Source: Candidatus Methanoperedens sp.
Lineage (GTDB): Archaea > Halobacteriota > Methanosarcinia > Methanosarcinales > Methanoperedenaceae
Direction of reading: 5' to 3'
DNA: 64,000 nt
Assembly (NCBI GenBank): GCA_012026835.1
Contig: VEPN01000007.1
Location: forward strand, 1-64,000
Part shown: in pieces, positions 1 to 7,717 of the stretch
Layout: every line of letters starts with the position of its first letter
How positions within the stretch are numbered: position 1 is the stretch's first letter
The notes under the pieces: generated by a model
What the model was told of the DNA's origin: nothing
The model's input: only the letters and a program-made list of their open reading frames with translations
Database searches by the model: none
Position numbers and translations under genes: made by a program

Positions 1-59
1 CCCCAAAAATGCAGACTCGACAACTGTTTTTCGGGGATAGGTATTACAATTGCAAGGGG

Positions 60-90
60 TACGATTCATCCCGCCGCTAAAGCAAGCGGG
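60..90 (-). repeat. IS200/IS605-like right-end hairpin
   Basis: A hairpin CCCGC...GCGGG lies at 70-90, just beyond the premature stop of the truncated IscB at 97. On the minus strand it is followed by GATGAATCGTACC. A related string (GGTTACGATTCATC) recurs at 36230-36243 beside another small palindrome. A stem-loop followed by a short conserved end is what the right ends of IS200/IS605-family elements look like. The exact cleavage point cannot be placed. Confidence 0.45.
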
Positions 91-96
91 TTTTCT

Positions 97-306
97 CTAC
101 CCCTTGACCCCGCCGCTATAATTCGGGTCGATTCCTAACCTGATTGGTTGTTTTGTTTCGCCAGTTGCATAGTTCAACTGGATTGTAAATGGCGTTCTCT
201 TTGTGACTTTAGCTCTTCCAGCTTTAATTAAATGCCGGGCTTTTCTTGGTGTAGTGGGCATGAGAGGTTTCCCTCTCATGTTCAATACGTAGACAGATAC
301 TCGCAA
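97..306 (-). pseudogene. iscB: Truncated IscB (PLMP domain and RuvC-I only)
   Basis: The 69-residue product contains the PLMP signature that names the IscB N-terminal domain (GKPLMPTTPRKARHLIKAGRA), followed by the first RuvC motif LGIDPN, and then stops. Full IscB proteins are about 400-500 residues with RuvC-II/III and an HNH insert, all missing here. The TTG at 306 is the best start because it sits behind GGAGAG. An ATG at 471 is in frame, but the sequence between 471 and 307 is rich in perfect tetraloop hairpins and reads better as RNA. It cannot cut DNA as it stands. Together with the right-end hairpin it looks like an internal deletion of an IscB transposon. Confidence 0.75.
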
Positions 307-605
307 GTTCCGTCTCTCCTTTCGGAGTTGGTTCACATCGGGATTGTTAGAATCGGTTTTTGAACCCGACACACTGAGTGTTTCCACTCTGTTTAATGCC
401 AGATCACAGTTGCACCGAACTTGTGAAGCATTCGGTGGTGTGTATGTATCTCTCGATTGTAACGTCTGCATCTTTTTAATGCTCCCTAATCAACCAGTTG
501 CCCTTGTCCCTCACGGAACAAGCCACCGGACAAGTCCGATGGTGATTGACCGATTCCATATTTTCAATACCTCTCTGGACTTTAGCTATGACCAAATCCA
601 GGCTT
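307..605 (-). ncRNA. HEARO / omega-RNA candidate upstream of IscB
   Basis: IscB genes are preceded by a structured guide RNA (HEARO, also called omega-RNA). On the minus strand this stretch folds into a series of helices: CTGGA/TCCAG (575-579 with 597-601), a closing stem TCAATC/GGTTGA (544-549 with 490-495) enclosing CGGAC/GTCCG and TTGTTCC-GTGA-GGGACAA (504-521), then GAGTG-GAAA-CACTC and CTCC-GAAA-GGAG just before the IscB start. Several loops are GNRA-type, and the string GGGAGCATTAA falls near the 3' half. The 5' boundary and the guide, expected at the 5' end near 602-625, are not defined. Helices are seen in the sequence; the family name is from context. Confidence 0.6.
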
Positions 606-624
606 TCTTTTTGTAACTGTGTAA

Positions 625-681
625 GCCGGATTTTAGGCGCTGTGCGCCGACCCTGCGCTGCTGCGCAGGGGAAAATCTGGC
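625..681. repeat. 57-nt three-way-junction repeat, copy 1
   Basis: The outer stem GCCGGATTTT/AAAATCTGGC encloses two hairpins, GGCGC-TGT-GCGCC and CCCTGCGC-TGCT-GCGCAGGG. A second copy of identical length in the same orientation lies at 32031-32087. The outer stem is identical in both; the inner arms differ but still pair. This copy abuts the 5' side of the IscB guide-RNA region and may be the left end of that element. Confidence 0.7.
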
Positions 682-1026
682 ATCAAGCGTTATATTTGAG
701 AAAATTGAATAAAGCAACAGTGAAATATCGGTCTTTCCTCTGCGATGAATATTCGATTCCCTGGAATTATCTTGATGATGGGAACCACCGATCCTTCCCC
801 CGCTCTTCTGGCTTTGTTCCTTTCTCCACTCTGCGCCAGCAGGCTGATTTCTGCTACATAATCCATCTTCAGCGCCTTATTATGCAGCGCCTGCTCTTCC
901 TCTGTATCTTGATCTCAAACTGCGGCGGCTTTAGTCCAGCGCGCAATCTGGACACGCTTTTATTGATCTCAAGCCAGTTCCTTGCTGTGCCCCGCCCATG
1001 CCCGCTTACATGTTTTCATTACGGGT
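682..1026. other. No intact gene; decayed sequence
   Basis: No reading frame here has a good start or a recognisable domain. On the minus strand one stretch (about 690-920) translates to a charged, Ala/Glu-rich segment without a start codon, suggesting a decayed gene. The region separates the IscB-derived element from the C-terminal piece of the broken PIN toxin gene. Confidence 0.4.
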
Positions 1027-1218
1027 CTATCTAACAGGAGTCCATACTGTTATCCCCGGCACCCCTTTGAAATCCTCATCACCTGTTGCGATGTGCGATA
1101 TGCCATTCGACTTCATTATCGAAACATGGAGTGCATCACGGGTCATCAATTTGTATTCCCTGCAGTTATGCATAACAAGCCTGAAATCCTTCGGGGCATC
1201 AAGGATCGTGATATTTAA
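1027..1218 (-). pseudogene. vapC: C-terminal fragment of split PIN-domain (VapC-like) toxin
   Basis: The minus strand reads in frame from TTAAAT at the transposon edge to TAG at 1027. It gives a typical PIN C-terminal half: DALHVSIMKSNGISHIATGDEDF, ending in a short beta-strand segment. It continues exactly in frame with the N-terminal piece at 4482-4793 once the transposon and one copy of the 6-bp duplication (ATTTAA on the plus strand, 1213-1218 and 4482-4487) are removed. The rebuilt protein is about 165 residues. Here it is silent because it has no start. Confidence 0.8.
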
Positions 1219-1461
1219 CCCTACTTTGACAGTTAAAAAATCCTATTTATCGAGTATGTCTACTTTTTTGGCAGGAAAATCAATTTGACAGTAACAAAAA
1301 ATTAACTCTTCATCTTAACTTTTTGCCATATTATTTCTTCATTTTGCACCAAAATCTGCTTATTTATCCCGTCAAAATTGGCGAAAATATACTTTTTTGA
1401 CTTGTTCACTTCAAAATTCACTGTAACTGTCAAATGCCGACAAATGACGCCCTCCTGATTT

Positions 1462-2220
1462 CTACTTTGAACCATCATTAACTTTTTCCTCCATTTTGTT
1501 ATATTCCTCGATTATTGCTATGTATTCCTTAACAAGGTATTCACTCATTTCAAGAGTTCTGGCAATCTCCTGCGGGTTCATACTCCCGTACAGGGTTTTA
1601 ACCTTCTTAAAAGCCATGATATACCTATCACATGCCTCCTCTGTATGGCCGGTTATTCTTGAAATATCAGGAGTAGGTACGTTCTTCAGATAATGACCAA
1701 TAATGATCCTCTTATGAGTAATCGCCCTACCGATATCATGTATTGTGCCTCGATAAGGCAACACTGCCTGGTTCTCTATCTGATACTCTCTGATATCTCT
1801 ACCTATAGTTCCAATACTAACACCGAGCAATTCTGCCACATCAGCCTGGGATAGAACACCACTCTGGGCATATGCTTCTCTGAGAATTCTTGCAACTTTG
1901 AACTTTCTGAGTTCCTTATGGGAAAAGCCATTAGCCCTCATATTCCTGTCCTCATCATGCACGACAGACAGAATTACGGGTGTGATTCTTGTTTTCTCAA
2001 GAGTTTTACCATAACTTTGTTTCTCATCCTTGCATACTGCAAACCAGACTGTTTGCCCGGGTTCAAGGTTCCAGGCATCACGATTATATTCCCTGAATAG
2101 TTTGAGAACATCTTCGGTGAACATTTCCTGAACCTTATCTCCTCCAAGGAATTTGTACTCAGAATTGAGGAGGGATTTGATTGCTGAGGCAACACCTTTC
2201 CCCCCATTATTGGGTATCAC
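1462..2220 (-). CDS. DUF1670-family protein
   Basis: The 252-residue protein resembles the C-terminal third of its neighbour (2217-4439). Both contain a block about ELRKFKVARILREAYAQSGV, a helix-turn-helix-like stretch (LSQADVAELLGVSIGTIGRDI), and a conserved PYRGTIHDIGRAITHK segment. These are features of DUF1670 proteins, known from archaeal genomes next to transposase genes; their biochemical role is unknown. The start overlaps the stop of the upstream fusion gene by 4 bases (ATGA), so the two are probably translated together. Both lie inside the terminal repeats of the same transposon, so I infer a regulatory or accessory role in transposition. Confidence 0.75.
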   Translation of the reverse strand: MIPNNGGKGVASAIKSLLNSEYKFLGGDKVQEMFTEDVLKLFREYNRDAWNLEPGQTVWFAVCKDEKQSYGKTLEKTRITPVILSVVHDEDRNMRANGFSHKELRKFKVARILREAYAQSGVLSQADVAELLGVSIGTIGRDIREYQIENQAVLPYRGTIHDIGRAITHKRIIIGHYLKNVPTPDISRITGHTEEACDRYIMAFKKVKTLYGSMNPQEIARTLEMSEYLVKEYIAIIEEYNKMEEKVNDGSK

Positions 2221-4439
2221 AGGCTCAATCCCCCTTTTTTAGTTTCTTTGGCTTCTACTTCAATTTTCGTAGGTGAGAGGATTTGTTCAAGCCTCTCATA
2301 TCCGATATCCCTGTATTTTTGATAGAGCTCAAAGTATTCTCCTACTACTTTTTCGGTGTTATTGGTAAGTTCACGTATTTGATCTGAAGTAAAACCCTTG
2401 CTTTGCAGCATGATTACTTTGGAGAAACCAACGAGATATCGTTTTATTGCATGTCCAGTATGCCTTGTTCTACGCTCGATCTCTGTGTATTCATAGCCCT
2501 TCAGGTATAGCTCTACGATCCTGGTCTTATGCGATATAGTGGGACCAATATCTTGAATAGAACCTCGTGTGGGGATATCGATTCCCTGCTCTCTGAGTTC
2601 TTTCATATCCCGTTGTATAGTACGTCGGCTGCTAGTGAGCAATAGTGCAAGATCTTCCTGAACAAGAAGACCTCCCTGATCATAAGCCTCGGATGCAAAC
2701 CGTATCAACTTATGCTGCCGTAATCCTTGAATCCCTTTTTTCTCCAAAACCTCTGCATCGTCTGGATGGGAAACTGTAAGTCTTACAGGTATTGTTTTTA
2801 TCTTGTCTAACTGCTTTCCTGGCGACTCATCTTTACTGACAGCATGATAGATTACCTGGCTGTCGTCTCGTAGATTGCCATAATTCTGATCGATGAATTC
2901 ATGCATTAACTGTACAAGTGATCTACAGGTTGCTCTTGGAAAACCGTATTCGACCTCTAATTCATGGAAAAGTTGCTGTTGGGCAGTCTTTATCCATACA
3001 CTCTTTAATTCGCTAACTCCATCCTGATTTACCGACATGGCTATGCCCCAAATATAGATTTTTGTACTTCTACTTATAGGGGTCGCCTTGTGGCGCAAAC
3101 GTAAATTCATCAAGCTGTTTTTTATGAATTTTGTCGAAGTATTCTTCAATTCCTTGATCTCATATCGTATCAAAGAAATAAACAATTGAGCTAAAAACCC
3201 TATGATCAATGCTCCATAAATGCTATCATCCGACCATACACGTACCGGTTTTATTTCAATCTCATTTTTCAAAGAATTAAAAATCTTTTCGATTGAATCC
3301 TTCTTTCTATAAGTTTGCAAAGCCTGGGCAAGTGTCAAATCCTCACTTGATTTAATGCAGAAAAATCCTTCACGACCATTAATAATTATTTTTTCAAGAA
3401 GTTTTAATGCTTCCTCTTCACTGAGTTCTATGAGTTTGGTTTGATAAGAATAAGACACATCAATGAGCACATTATTAATACGGAACTTCTTTGGAAGCTG
3501 TTTCTTATTATCGATCGATTTTTGTATCTCTTTAGCTTCTTTTAATTTCTGCAATGCTTTTCTTGCCCTGGATTTTAGCTGATCTTTCTGCAGACTCTCT
3601 GAAAAATAAAAATAATCTATGCTGCTTGGTTTAACAAATTTTATCCCGTAAACTCCTTTTTCAGCATCAATAATTTCAGCTTTGGATTTATCGAATTTTT
3701 TGATCCGTTTATCATCACTTTTATTCAGCTTCTTAGATGTCAGGTACTTCATTTTGTCCGCAAGAATGAGGTCAATATTTGTTTTACTATTGGCTCCTTT
3801 ATCAAAAGTTATTAATGAGCCAGGCTTGAGCTTGTCCTTGATTTGTTGATATGTAGCAGCAAAGTGTTTCATATCATTGAGATTTCCTTTGTTTACAGTA
3901 ATTCCAATAGGAATATTGATTGGACCTGAAAGTTCACTTATGCCGACAGTTAGTTGTTTCTTGTCTGGCCTATGATCTCTGCTATACCCATATTTTCCCA
4001 GTTTACTTTTATCGCCATAAAGAACCAAACTTGTCCAATCCATATTGACATCAGTATGCTCAAAATTATACTTCTCGAATAATCGATCCTGGATGTCTGA
4101 AATTATTTCTTCTCTATTCTTGCCTATGGTTTCGAGTGTTCTGAAGAGTGTCCTTTCTTCGAATTTCTCAAGATTAAAAGTTTCAAGGACTTCAACTCGA
4201 TTAATCCATTCACTGGCTTTACTTATGCTGAGATTTTCAGTTAGCTTATAACTCAAAATAGACTGGATGAGAGAGTTTATGTCTCTACCTTTCTTTTTGT
4301 ATTTCTCAAAAACACCTGGAAGTTGTAATTTTTCATATATGTTTCCTACAGCAAGAATTGTTCCAATCGGAAAGCATATATTCTCATTAGGGATTATATC
4401 ATATGTCCTCAGTTTTTTTTGGTATTTCATCAATAACAA
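2217..4439 (-). CDS. IS1634-like DDE transposase fused to DUF1670 domain
   Basis: The 740-residue protein has two parts. Residues 1 to about 460 are a DDE transposase of the IS4/IS1634 type: a first Asp in MDWTSLVLYGD, a second in LITFDKGANS, and the Glu-bearing YRKKDSIEKIFNSLKNE block. From about residue 465 (after the Met in GIAMSVNQDG) the sequence is a DUF1670 domain with an HTH-like stretch (LVQEDLALLLTSSRRTIQRDM) and PTRGSIQDIGPTISHK. In related loci I would expect DUF1670 to be a separate gene, and the internal Met may still be used. The gene is complete, so the element may be active. Overlap with the downstream DUF1670 gene suggests one transcript. Confidence 0.8.
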   Translation of the reverse strand: MLLMKYQKKLRTYDIIPNENICFPIGTILAVGNIYEKLQLPGVFEKYKKKGRDINSLIQSILSYKLTENLSISKASEWINRVEVLETFNLEKFEERTLFRTLETIGKNREEIISDIQDRLFEKYNFEHTDVNMDWTSLVLYGDKSKLGKYGYSRDHRPDKKQLTVGISELSGPINIPIGITVNKGNLNDMKHFAATYQQIKDKLKPGSLITFDKGANSKTNIDLILADKMKYLTSKKLNKSDDKRIKKFDKSKAEIIDAEKGVYGIKFVKPSSIDYFYFSESLQKDQLKSRARKALQKLKEAKEIQKSIDNKKQLPKKFRINNVLIDVSYSYQTKLIELSEEEALKLLEKIIINGREGFFCIKSSEDLTLAQALQTYRKKDSIEKIFNSLKNEIEIKPVRVWSDDSIYGALIIGFLAQLFISLIRYEIKELKNTSTKFIKNSLMNLRLRHKATPISRSTKIYIWGIAMSVNQDGVSELKSVWIKTAQQQLFHELEVEYGFPRATCRSLVQLMHEFIDQNYGNLRDDSQVIYHAVSKDESPGKQLDKIKTIPVRLTVSHPDDAEVLEKKGIQGLRQHKLIRFASEAYDQGGLLVQEDLALLLTSSRRTIQRDMKELREQGIDIPTRGSIQDIGPTISHKTRIVELYLKGYEYTEIERRTRHTGHAIKRYLVGFSKVIMLQSKGFTSDQIRELTNNTEKVVGEYFELYQKYRDIGYERLEQILSPTKIEVEAKETKKGGLSL

Positions 4440-4463
4440 ACATGCTGAGGACTATCATATTAT

Positions 4464-4793
4464 TTACCTGTCAAACTCAGGATTTAACGATAATATCTTC
4501 TCAATAGCATTCCAGCATTTGGTTAATTCCTGGATATTATCAGGATTCTTTTTCAAAAATTGCACTGTCACATGCAACGGAATCTTAAATGTTACAGATG
4601 CTTCTGCCTGAATAAGCTTAAAAAGCACTTCATCGAGAACAACGATCGACATGAAACCATTTAATTCCTTTTTCTGTACTCTTTTTAGAAAGCCTTTGCT
4701 CTCATCAAAGTGTTTTTCCTTGAATGCAATAAAAAGAAAAATATTGGCATCGATGTATATATTTGTCCCTTTTGGGATATCCGATAATGGCAA
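4464..4793 (-). pseudogene. vapC: N-terminal fragment of split PIN-domain (VapC-like) toxin
   Basis: The reading frame starts with TTG directly after the antitoxin stop and contains the PIN acidic start (NIYIDANIFLFIAF) and the second acidic residue (VVLDEVLFKL). After ...ILSLN it runs into the transposon end and stops five residues later. The native C-terminal half is at 1027-1218. PIN toxins are ribonucleases that cleave RNA at an Mg-dependent acidic centre; without the second half the active site is incomplete, so the toxin is presumably dead while its antitoxin gene remains intact. Confidence 0.82.
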
Positions 4794-5018
4794 TCAATAC
4801 CACTCTTCAGATTCTATCAGTTTATCTGCTTCACTCTGTTTGATCTCAATAATGCCAGTGAGATCATCAACAGGGTCAGAAGAAGCTTCAACTATCAATT
4901 TATTATTTACAACGGTCATCTTGATTTCTTCTCCAGATTTTAATCCCAGCATATCAAGGATTTTATCAGGGATCTTAATTTGTTTGTTCTGATCTATTCT
5001 GCTATGAGAGACTTCCAT
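4794..5018 (-). CDS. vapB: VapB-like (AbrB/SpoVT fold) antitoxin
   Basis: About 74 residues from the ATG at 5018; an in-frame TTG at 5033 would add five. The N-terminal half has the swapped-hairpin pattern of AbrB/MazE-type DNA-binding antitoxins (DQNKQIKIPDKILDMLGLKSGEEIKMTVV), and the acidic tail (EADKLIESEEWY) would bind the toxin. Its stop codon touches the TTG start of the PIN toxin gene, the usual antitoxin-toxin order. As the toxin is broken by a transposon, this antitoxin may now act only as a repressor of its own promoter. Confidence 0.75.
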   Translation of the reverse strand: MEVSHSRIDQNKQIKIPDKILDMLGLKSGEEIKMTVVNNKLIVEASSDPVDDLTGIIEIKQSEADKLIESEEWY

Positions 5019-5420
5019 GTGATAATCAATCAAAATAAGGCGTTAGACAATAATAAATCTTTACCATGATCAAAATAATCCAATCTCCCGTAGAAAAGGA
5101 ATAGTTTACAGATTTATTTTTCCTGATTTTTTGATTTTTAATTCCTGTGGATTTAGTTTACGTATATAATGATGACGAAGAAGCAAGCACGGCCTCAAAG
5201 AAGGTTTATGAAATTACCGATTAACAAATAGATCGAAAAAGAATAATTTCGAGATCCATTTTTGTCCGTTTTTCAAGTTAAAATGTGTTATTAAGCCCGA
5301 TAAGTTTGGCATGAAAGTTCATGTTCCTACCTCAGACTGTTCGAAAAGTTAATGTTTTTAAGAAGAAATAAGTCCTAAAAACCTCTAAATCGAAAAATAA
5401 GGTGGAACTGGATTTCTATT
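5019..5420. other. Intergenic region without a supported gene
   Basis: About 390 bases of A/T-rich sequence separate the antitoxin gene from the nuclease-like gene. Only very short frames without ribosome sites occur. It presumably holds the promoter of the vapB gene (minus strand) and the end of the 5421-5924 gene. I see no repeat or RNA structure worth naming. Confidence 0.4.
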
Positions 5421-5924
5421 TTAATGCTCTGATCGATATTTCGAATATTCTTCTATTTTTTCTCGGACTTTTCCCTTCAAATCGACTTTTTCAAGTTCTC
5501 CTGGTAATATAACCAAGCACGGATACTCAGGATATTTGTCAAAATATGAATTCTGGGTTATGAAAAGTGGCATTATTATTGTTTTGGGGAATTTTTCCTT
5601 GTAAGCTATAATGTAGTCATCCATTTGCTGTCTTGCCTCTTTTCTTGCTTCTTTCTTGTTTAAACTTGAATTTTCAAAATACTTGATCTCAGTGATTATT
5701 ATGATCTTATTGCCACCTATAAAGGCAGATAGTTCAATATCCGGGGTTAAATAAGATCCATTGTTGATCCTGATAATTGGAAATAGATCAAGACGGTAAT
5801 CATTGGATTTGTCAAAAGATAATTCAAAAAACCTTTTTATTAAAAATTCATACGCAGAAGCTTTATTTTTGACATCAGGAATTTCAATTGGGCTTTCACA
5901 ATATTTGTATAGATTTTCTAACAT
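5421..5924 (-). CDS. PD-(D/E)XK nuclease-superfamily protein
   Basis: The 167-residue protein contains the spacing of a PD-(D/E)XK catalytic core: Pro61-Asp62 in YLTPDIELSAF, then a hydrophobic strand ending in Glu79-x-Lys81 (IIIITEIKYF). It is followed by a basic helix (NKKEARKEARQQMDDYI) and a strand with MPLFIT. The size fits a single-domain restriction-like nuclease. No methylase or partner gene is next to it; it lies between a toxin-antitoxin remnant and an IS-disrupted gene, so a defence or mobile-element role is inferred only. Start ATG 5924 follows an A/T-rich upstream typical of archaeal promoters. Confidence 0.6.
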   Translation of the reverse strand: MLENLYKYCESPIEIPDVKNKASAYEFLIKRFFELSFDKSNDYRLDLFPIIRINNGSYLTPDIELSAFIGGNKIIIITEIKYFENSSLNKKEARKEARQQMDDYIIAYKEKFPKTIIMPLFITQNSYFDKYPEYPCLVILPGELEKVDLKGKVREKIEEYSKYRSEH

Positions 5925-5978
5925 TATATTATATTTTATTCTAATATTATTTTAATTTATCCAACTAAAGACAATAAA

Positions 5979-6006
5979 TTTAAATAGTTTGCATACAAAT
6001 GTATGC
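5979..6006 (+). promoter_or_regulatory. TATA box and palindromic operator candidate
   Basis: A TATA-like TTTAAATA (5979-5986) is followed by the perfect inverted repeat GCATAC-AAAT-GTATGC (5991-6006), positioned where transcription would start for the gene at 6043. It may be a repressor site. Ribosome site GGAGG lies at 6035-6039. Confidence 0.45.
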
Positions 6007-6042
6007 ACATGCATATTTATACGAACTATACAACGGAGGTCT

Positions 6043-6165
6043 ATGTCATCTAAACGCACGTCAATTGCAATAGATTCAGAAACAAAAGAAGTCCTCGACT
6101 GGTCAATGCCACAGGAAAAGACCAGAAATTTTTCACAACATACTCGCAAATTACTCGAGATATTC
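6043..6165 (+). pseudogene. 5' part of IS-split B-box/rhodanese gene
   Basis: The 41 codons start at ATG 6043 behind GGAGG. The peptide (SSKRTSIAIDSETKEVLDW...) resembles the N-terminal strand and helix of a ribbon-helix-helix protein. The gene is cut at 6165 by the insertion sequence at 6166-7710. Joining codon 41 to base 7718 keeps the frame open through to 8362, giving a protein of about 255 residues. The match to ribbon-helix-helix proteins is weak; the reading-frame join is direct sequence evidence. Confidence 0.75.
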
Positions 6166-7710
6166 CTAAATTCCCGAAAAATTAGGCACTATAATTAGCT
6201 CTTTTTGCCATAAGCATTTCTTCTCCTATCGAAATAATTTTTTAGTCACCGCAATATATTTATATTTATAGTGCCTAATATAGGCATTATGAGCTTTATC
6301 AGATATAAAAAATTTGGAAATAAAGAATATGCCTATGAAATAACTGCCTACTGGGATCGAGAACAAAAAAAATCTCGTCAGCATCCTAAATATCTTGGCG
6401 TTGTAATTGATAAAGAAGCCAAAATCTTCAAAAAGAAGGAGAAAAAGATCGAGGAAGAAAAATTAATTCTGGATTTTGGAGATACGTTCATTCTCAATGA
6501 ATTCATGAAAAAAACAATGATAAGAGACACTTTATTCAAAGTTTTTGGAGGTAGGACTGAGTATCTGTTGGCTCTTATTTATTATCGATTATGCTATCCT
6601 TCCGCAATGATGTATGCCAAAACTTGGTATCAGGGGAGCTATGCCAGATTGATATCCAAGGATCTCGATTTGTCTTCCCAGAGAATAAGTGAATTCCTGA
6701 AAGCAATAGGTGAAGAACACCTCCAAAGGGAATATTTCAAGAATCACATATCTTTGCTCGCTATAACAAATGAAGGCATCATAATTGATGCAACTTCTAT
6801 GCCAAACCAAATTCATTTTCCATTCAACACATGGGGATATAATGATGGCGGAATAGACAAACAGATCAGATTGCTATTTGTGATTGATAAAAAGAGTTCT
6901 CTGCCACTTTATTTCAGATATCTCCCAGGAAACATCGTTGACGTATCGTCTCTCACTACGACAATAGAAGAACTCAAACAATATGAAATCAAGAGTAGTT
7001 TTGCTCTTGTCGATGCTGGATTTTACTCTGAAGATAATATTAAAGAATTAAATTTAGGAGTTATAGATTTCCTAACACGATTGCCGTCAAAAACCAAATT
7101 ATACAAAAACCTTATCAAGGAGGCTATGCCTGATATTGAAACATTCAAAAATGCTGTGAAATATGGGGACAGAATTCTGTTTGTCAAACAAAAAAAAGTA
7201 GATCTTTTTGGCAAGGAGGGGTATGCCCATATTGTTCTGGATCCTGAAAGAAAAGGTAGGGAAACAAAAAAGCTGCTAATAGATGCAATTGAGGATAAAG
7301 AATCTGACGAAGAAAAAGTCGAATTTGAACTCTTGAAAAGTGGGGCAATGATTCTTGTTTCTTCATTTGAAATTGAAAAAAAAGAGGTTGTTCCTCTTTA
7401 TTATATGAGACAAACAATTGAAAAATTGATCGGGTTTGCCAAAGATGATCTGGATCTAATTCCTTTGAGGGTTCATAGAGAAGAAACGTTAAGAGGCTAC
7501 TTGCTCCTGATATTTATTACGTTGACAGTATTCGCTCTAATGAAAAAAGAGATCGGCAGCGATTATACTGTGGAGGAAACTTTGCTGACTATGAGAAATT
7601 TGAAATGCAAAGTTTATGACACAGAGTTGATTGTTCAGGAACTGGCTAAACAACAGAAAGAAGTTGTTGAAAAACTAAATATCATAGTGCCTAAAAAGAT
7701 GGGAATTTAG
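6166..7710 (+). mobile_element. IS4/IS1634-like insertion sequence, 1545 bp
   Basis: Terminal inverted repeats are CTAAATTCCC-(6 nt)-TTAGGCACTAT at 6166-6192 and its partner at 7684-7710. They are flanked by the 7-bp direct repeat GATATTC (6159-6165 and 7711-7717). The transposase stop codon forms the last three bases of the right repeat. A further ATAGTGCCTAA copy lies at 6268-6278 just inside the left end, over the transposase promoter, and could allow autoregulation. The element looks intact and its duplication is still perfect, so insertion was recent. Confidence 0.88.
6289..7710 (+). CDS. IS4/IS1634-family DDE transposase
   Basis: The 473-residue transposase has DDE residues in IIIDATSMPNQ, FALVDAGFYSED and the YYMRQTIEKLIGFAKDD block (the Y-x2-R-x3-E pattern of the IS4 superfamily). 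The N-terminus (SFIRYKKFGNKEYAYEIT) matches the small beta-rich head of IS1634-type enzymes. A GTG at 6271 is also in frame but lies within a terminal-repeat copy, so ATG 6289 is preferred. It is a different lineage from the DUF1670-fused transposase at 2217-4439. Complete and probably active. Confidence 0.9.
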   Translation: MSFIRYKKFGNKEYAYEITAYWDREQKKSRQHPKYLGVVIDKEAKIFKKKEKKIEEEKLILDFGDTFILNEFMKKTMIRDTLFKVFGGRTEYLLALIYYRLCYPSAMMYAKTWYQGSYARLISKDLDLSSQRISEFLKAIGEEHLQREYFKNHISLLAITNEGIIIDATSMPNQIHFPFNTWGYNDGGIDKQIRLLFVIDKKSSLPLYFRYLPGNIVDVSSLTTTIEELKQYEIKSSFALVDAGFYSEDNIKELNLGVIDFLTRLPSKTKLYKNLIKEAMPDIETFKNAVKYGDRILFVKQKKVDLFGKEGYAHIVLDPERKGRETKKLLIDAIEDKESDEEKVEFELLKSGAMILVSSFEIEKKEVVPLYYMRQTIEKLIGFAKDDLDLIPLRVHREETLRGYLLLIFITLTVFALMKKEIGSDYTVEETLLTMRNLKCKVYDTELIVQELAKQQKEVVEKLNIIVPKKMGI

Positions 7711-7717
7711 GATATTC

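Larger units (their letters stand above)
1219..4481 (-). mobile_element. IS1634-like transposon with two DUF1670 genes
   Basis: The ends are imperfect inverted repeats sharing TTTGACAG followed by an A/T-rich run (1225-1241 inward; 4459-4475 inward on the other strand). They are flanked by the direct repeat ATTTAA (1213-1218, 4482-4487), a 6-bp target duplication. Extra TTTGACAGT(A/T)AC motifs at 1284-1295 and, inverted, at 1423-1434 may be sub-terminal transposase sites. The 3263-bp element carries the transposase-DUF1670 fusion and a second DUF1670 gene, both on the minus strand. It interrupts the PIN toxin gene, whose halves join in frame. Confidence 0.8.

Noticed and set aside
307-471. 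Reading the IscB stub as starting at ATG 471 (124 residues)
   Set aside because: The stretch has two perfect GAAA-loop hairpins and matches the position of the guide RNA. The ribosome site GGAGAG points to TTG 306, and the extra residues look like no IscB N-terminus.
546-1034. 162-residue plus-strand frame across the repeat and decayed region
   Set aside because: It runs through the palindromic repeat, has an odd amino-acid make-up and lacks a ribosome site.
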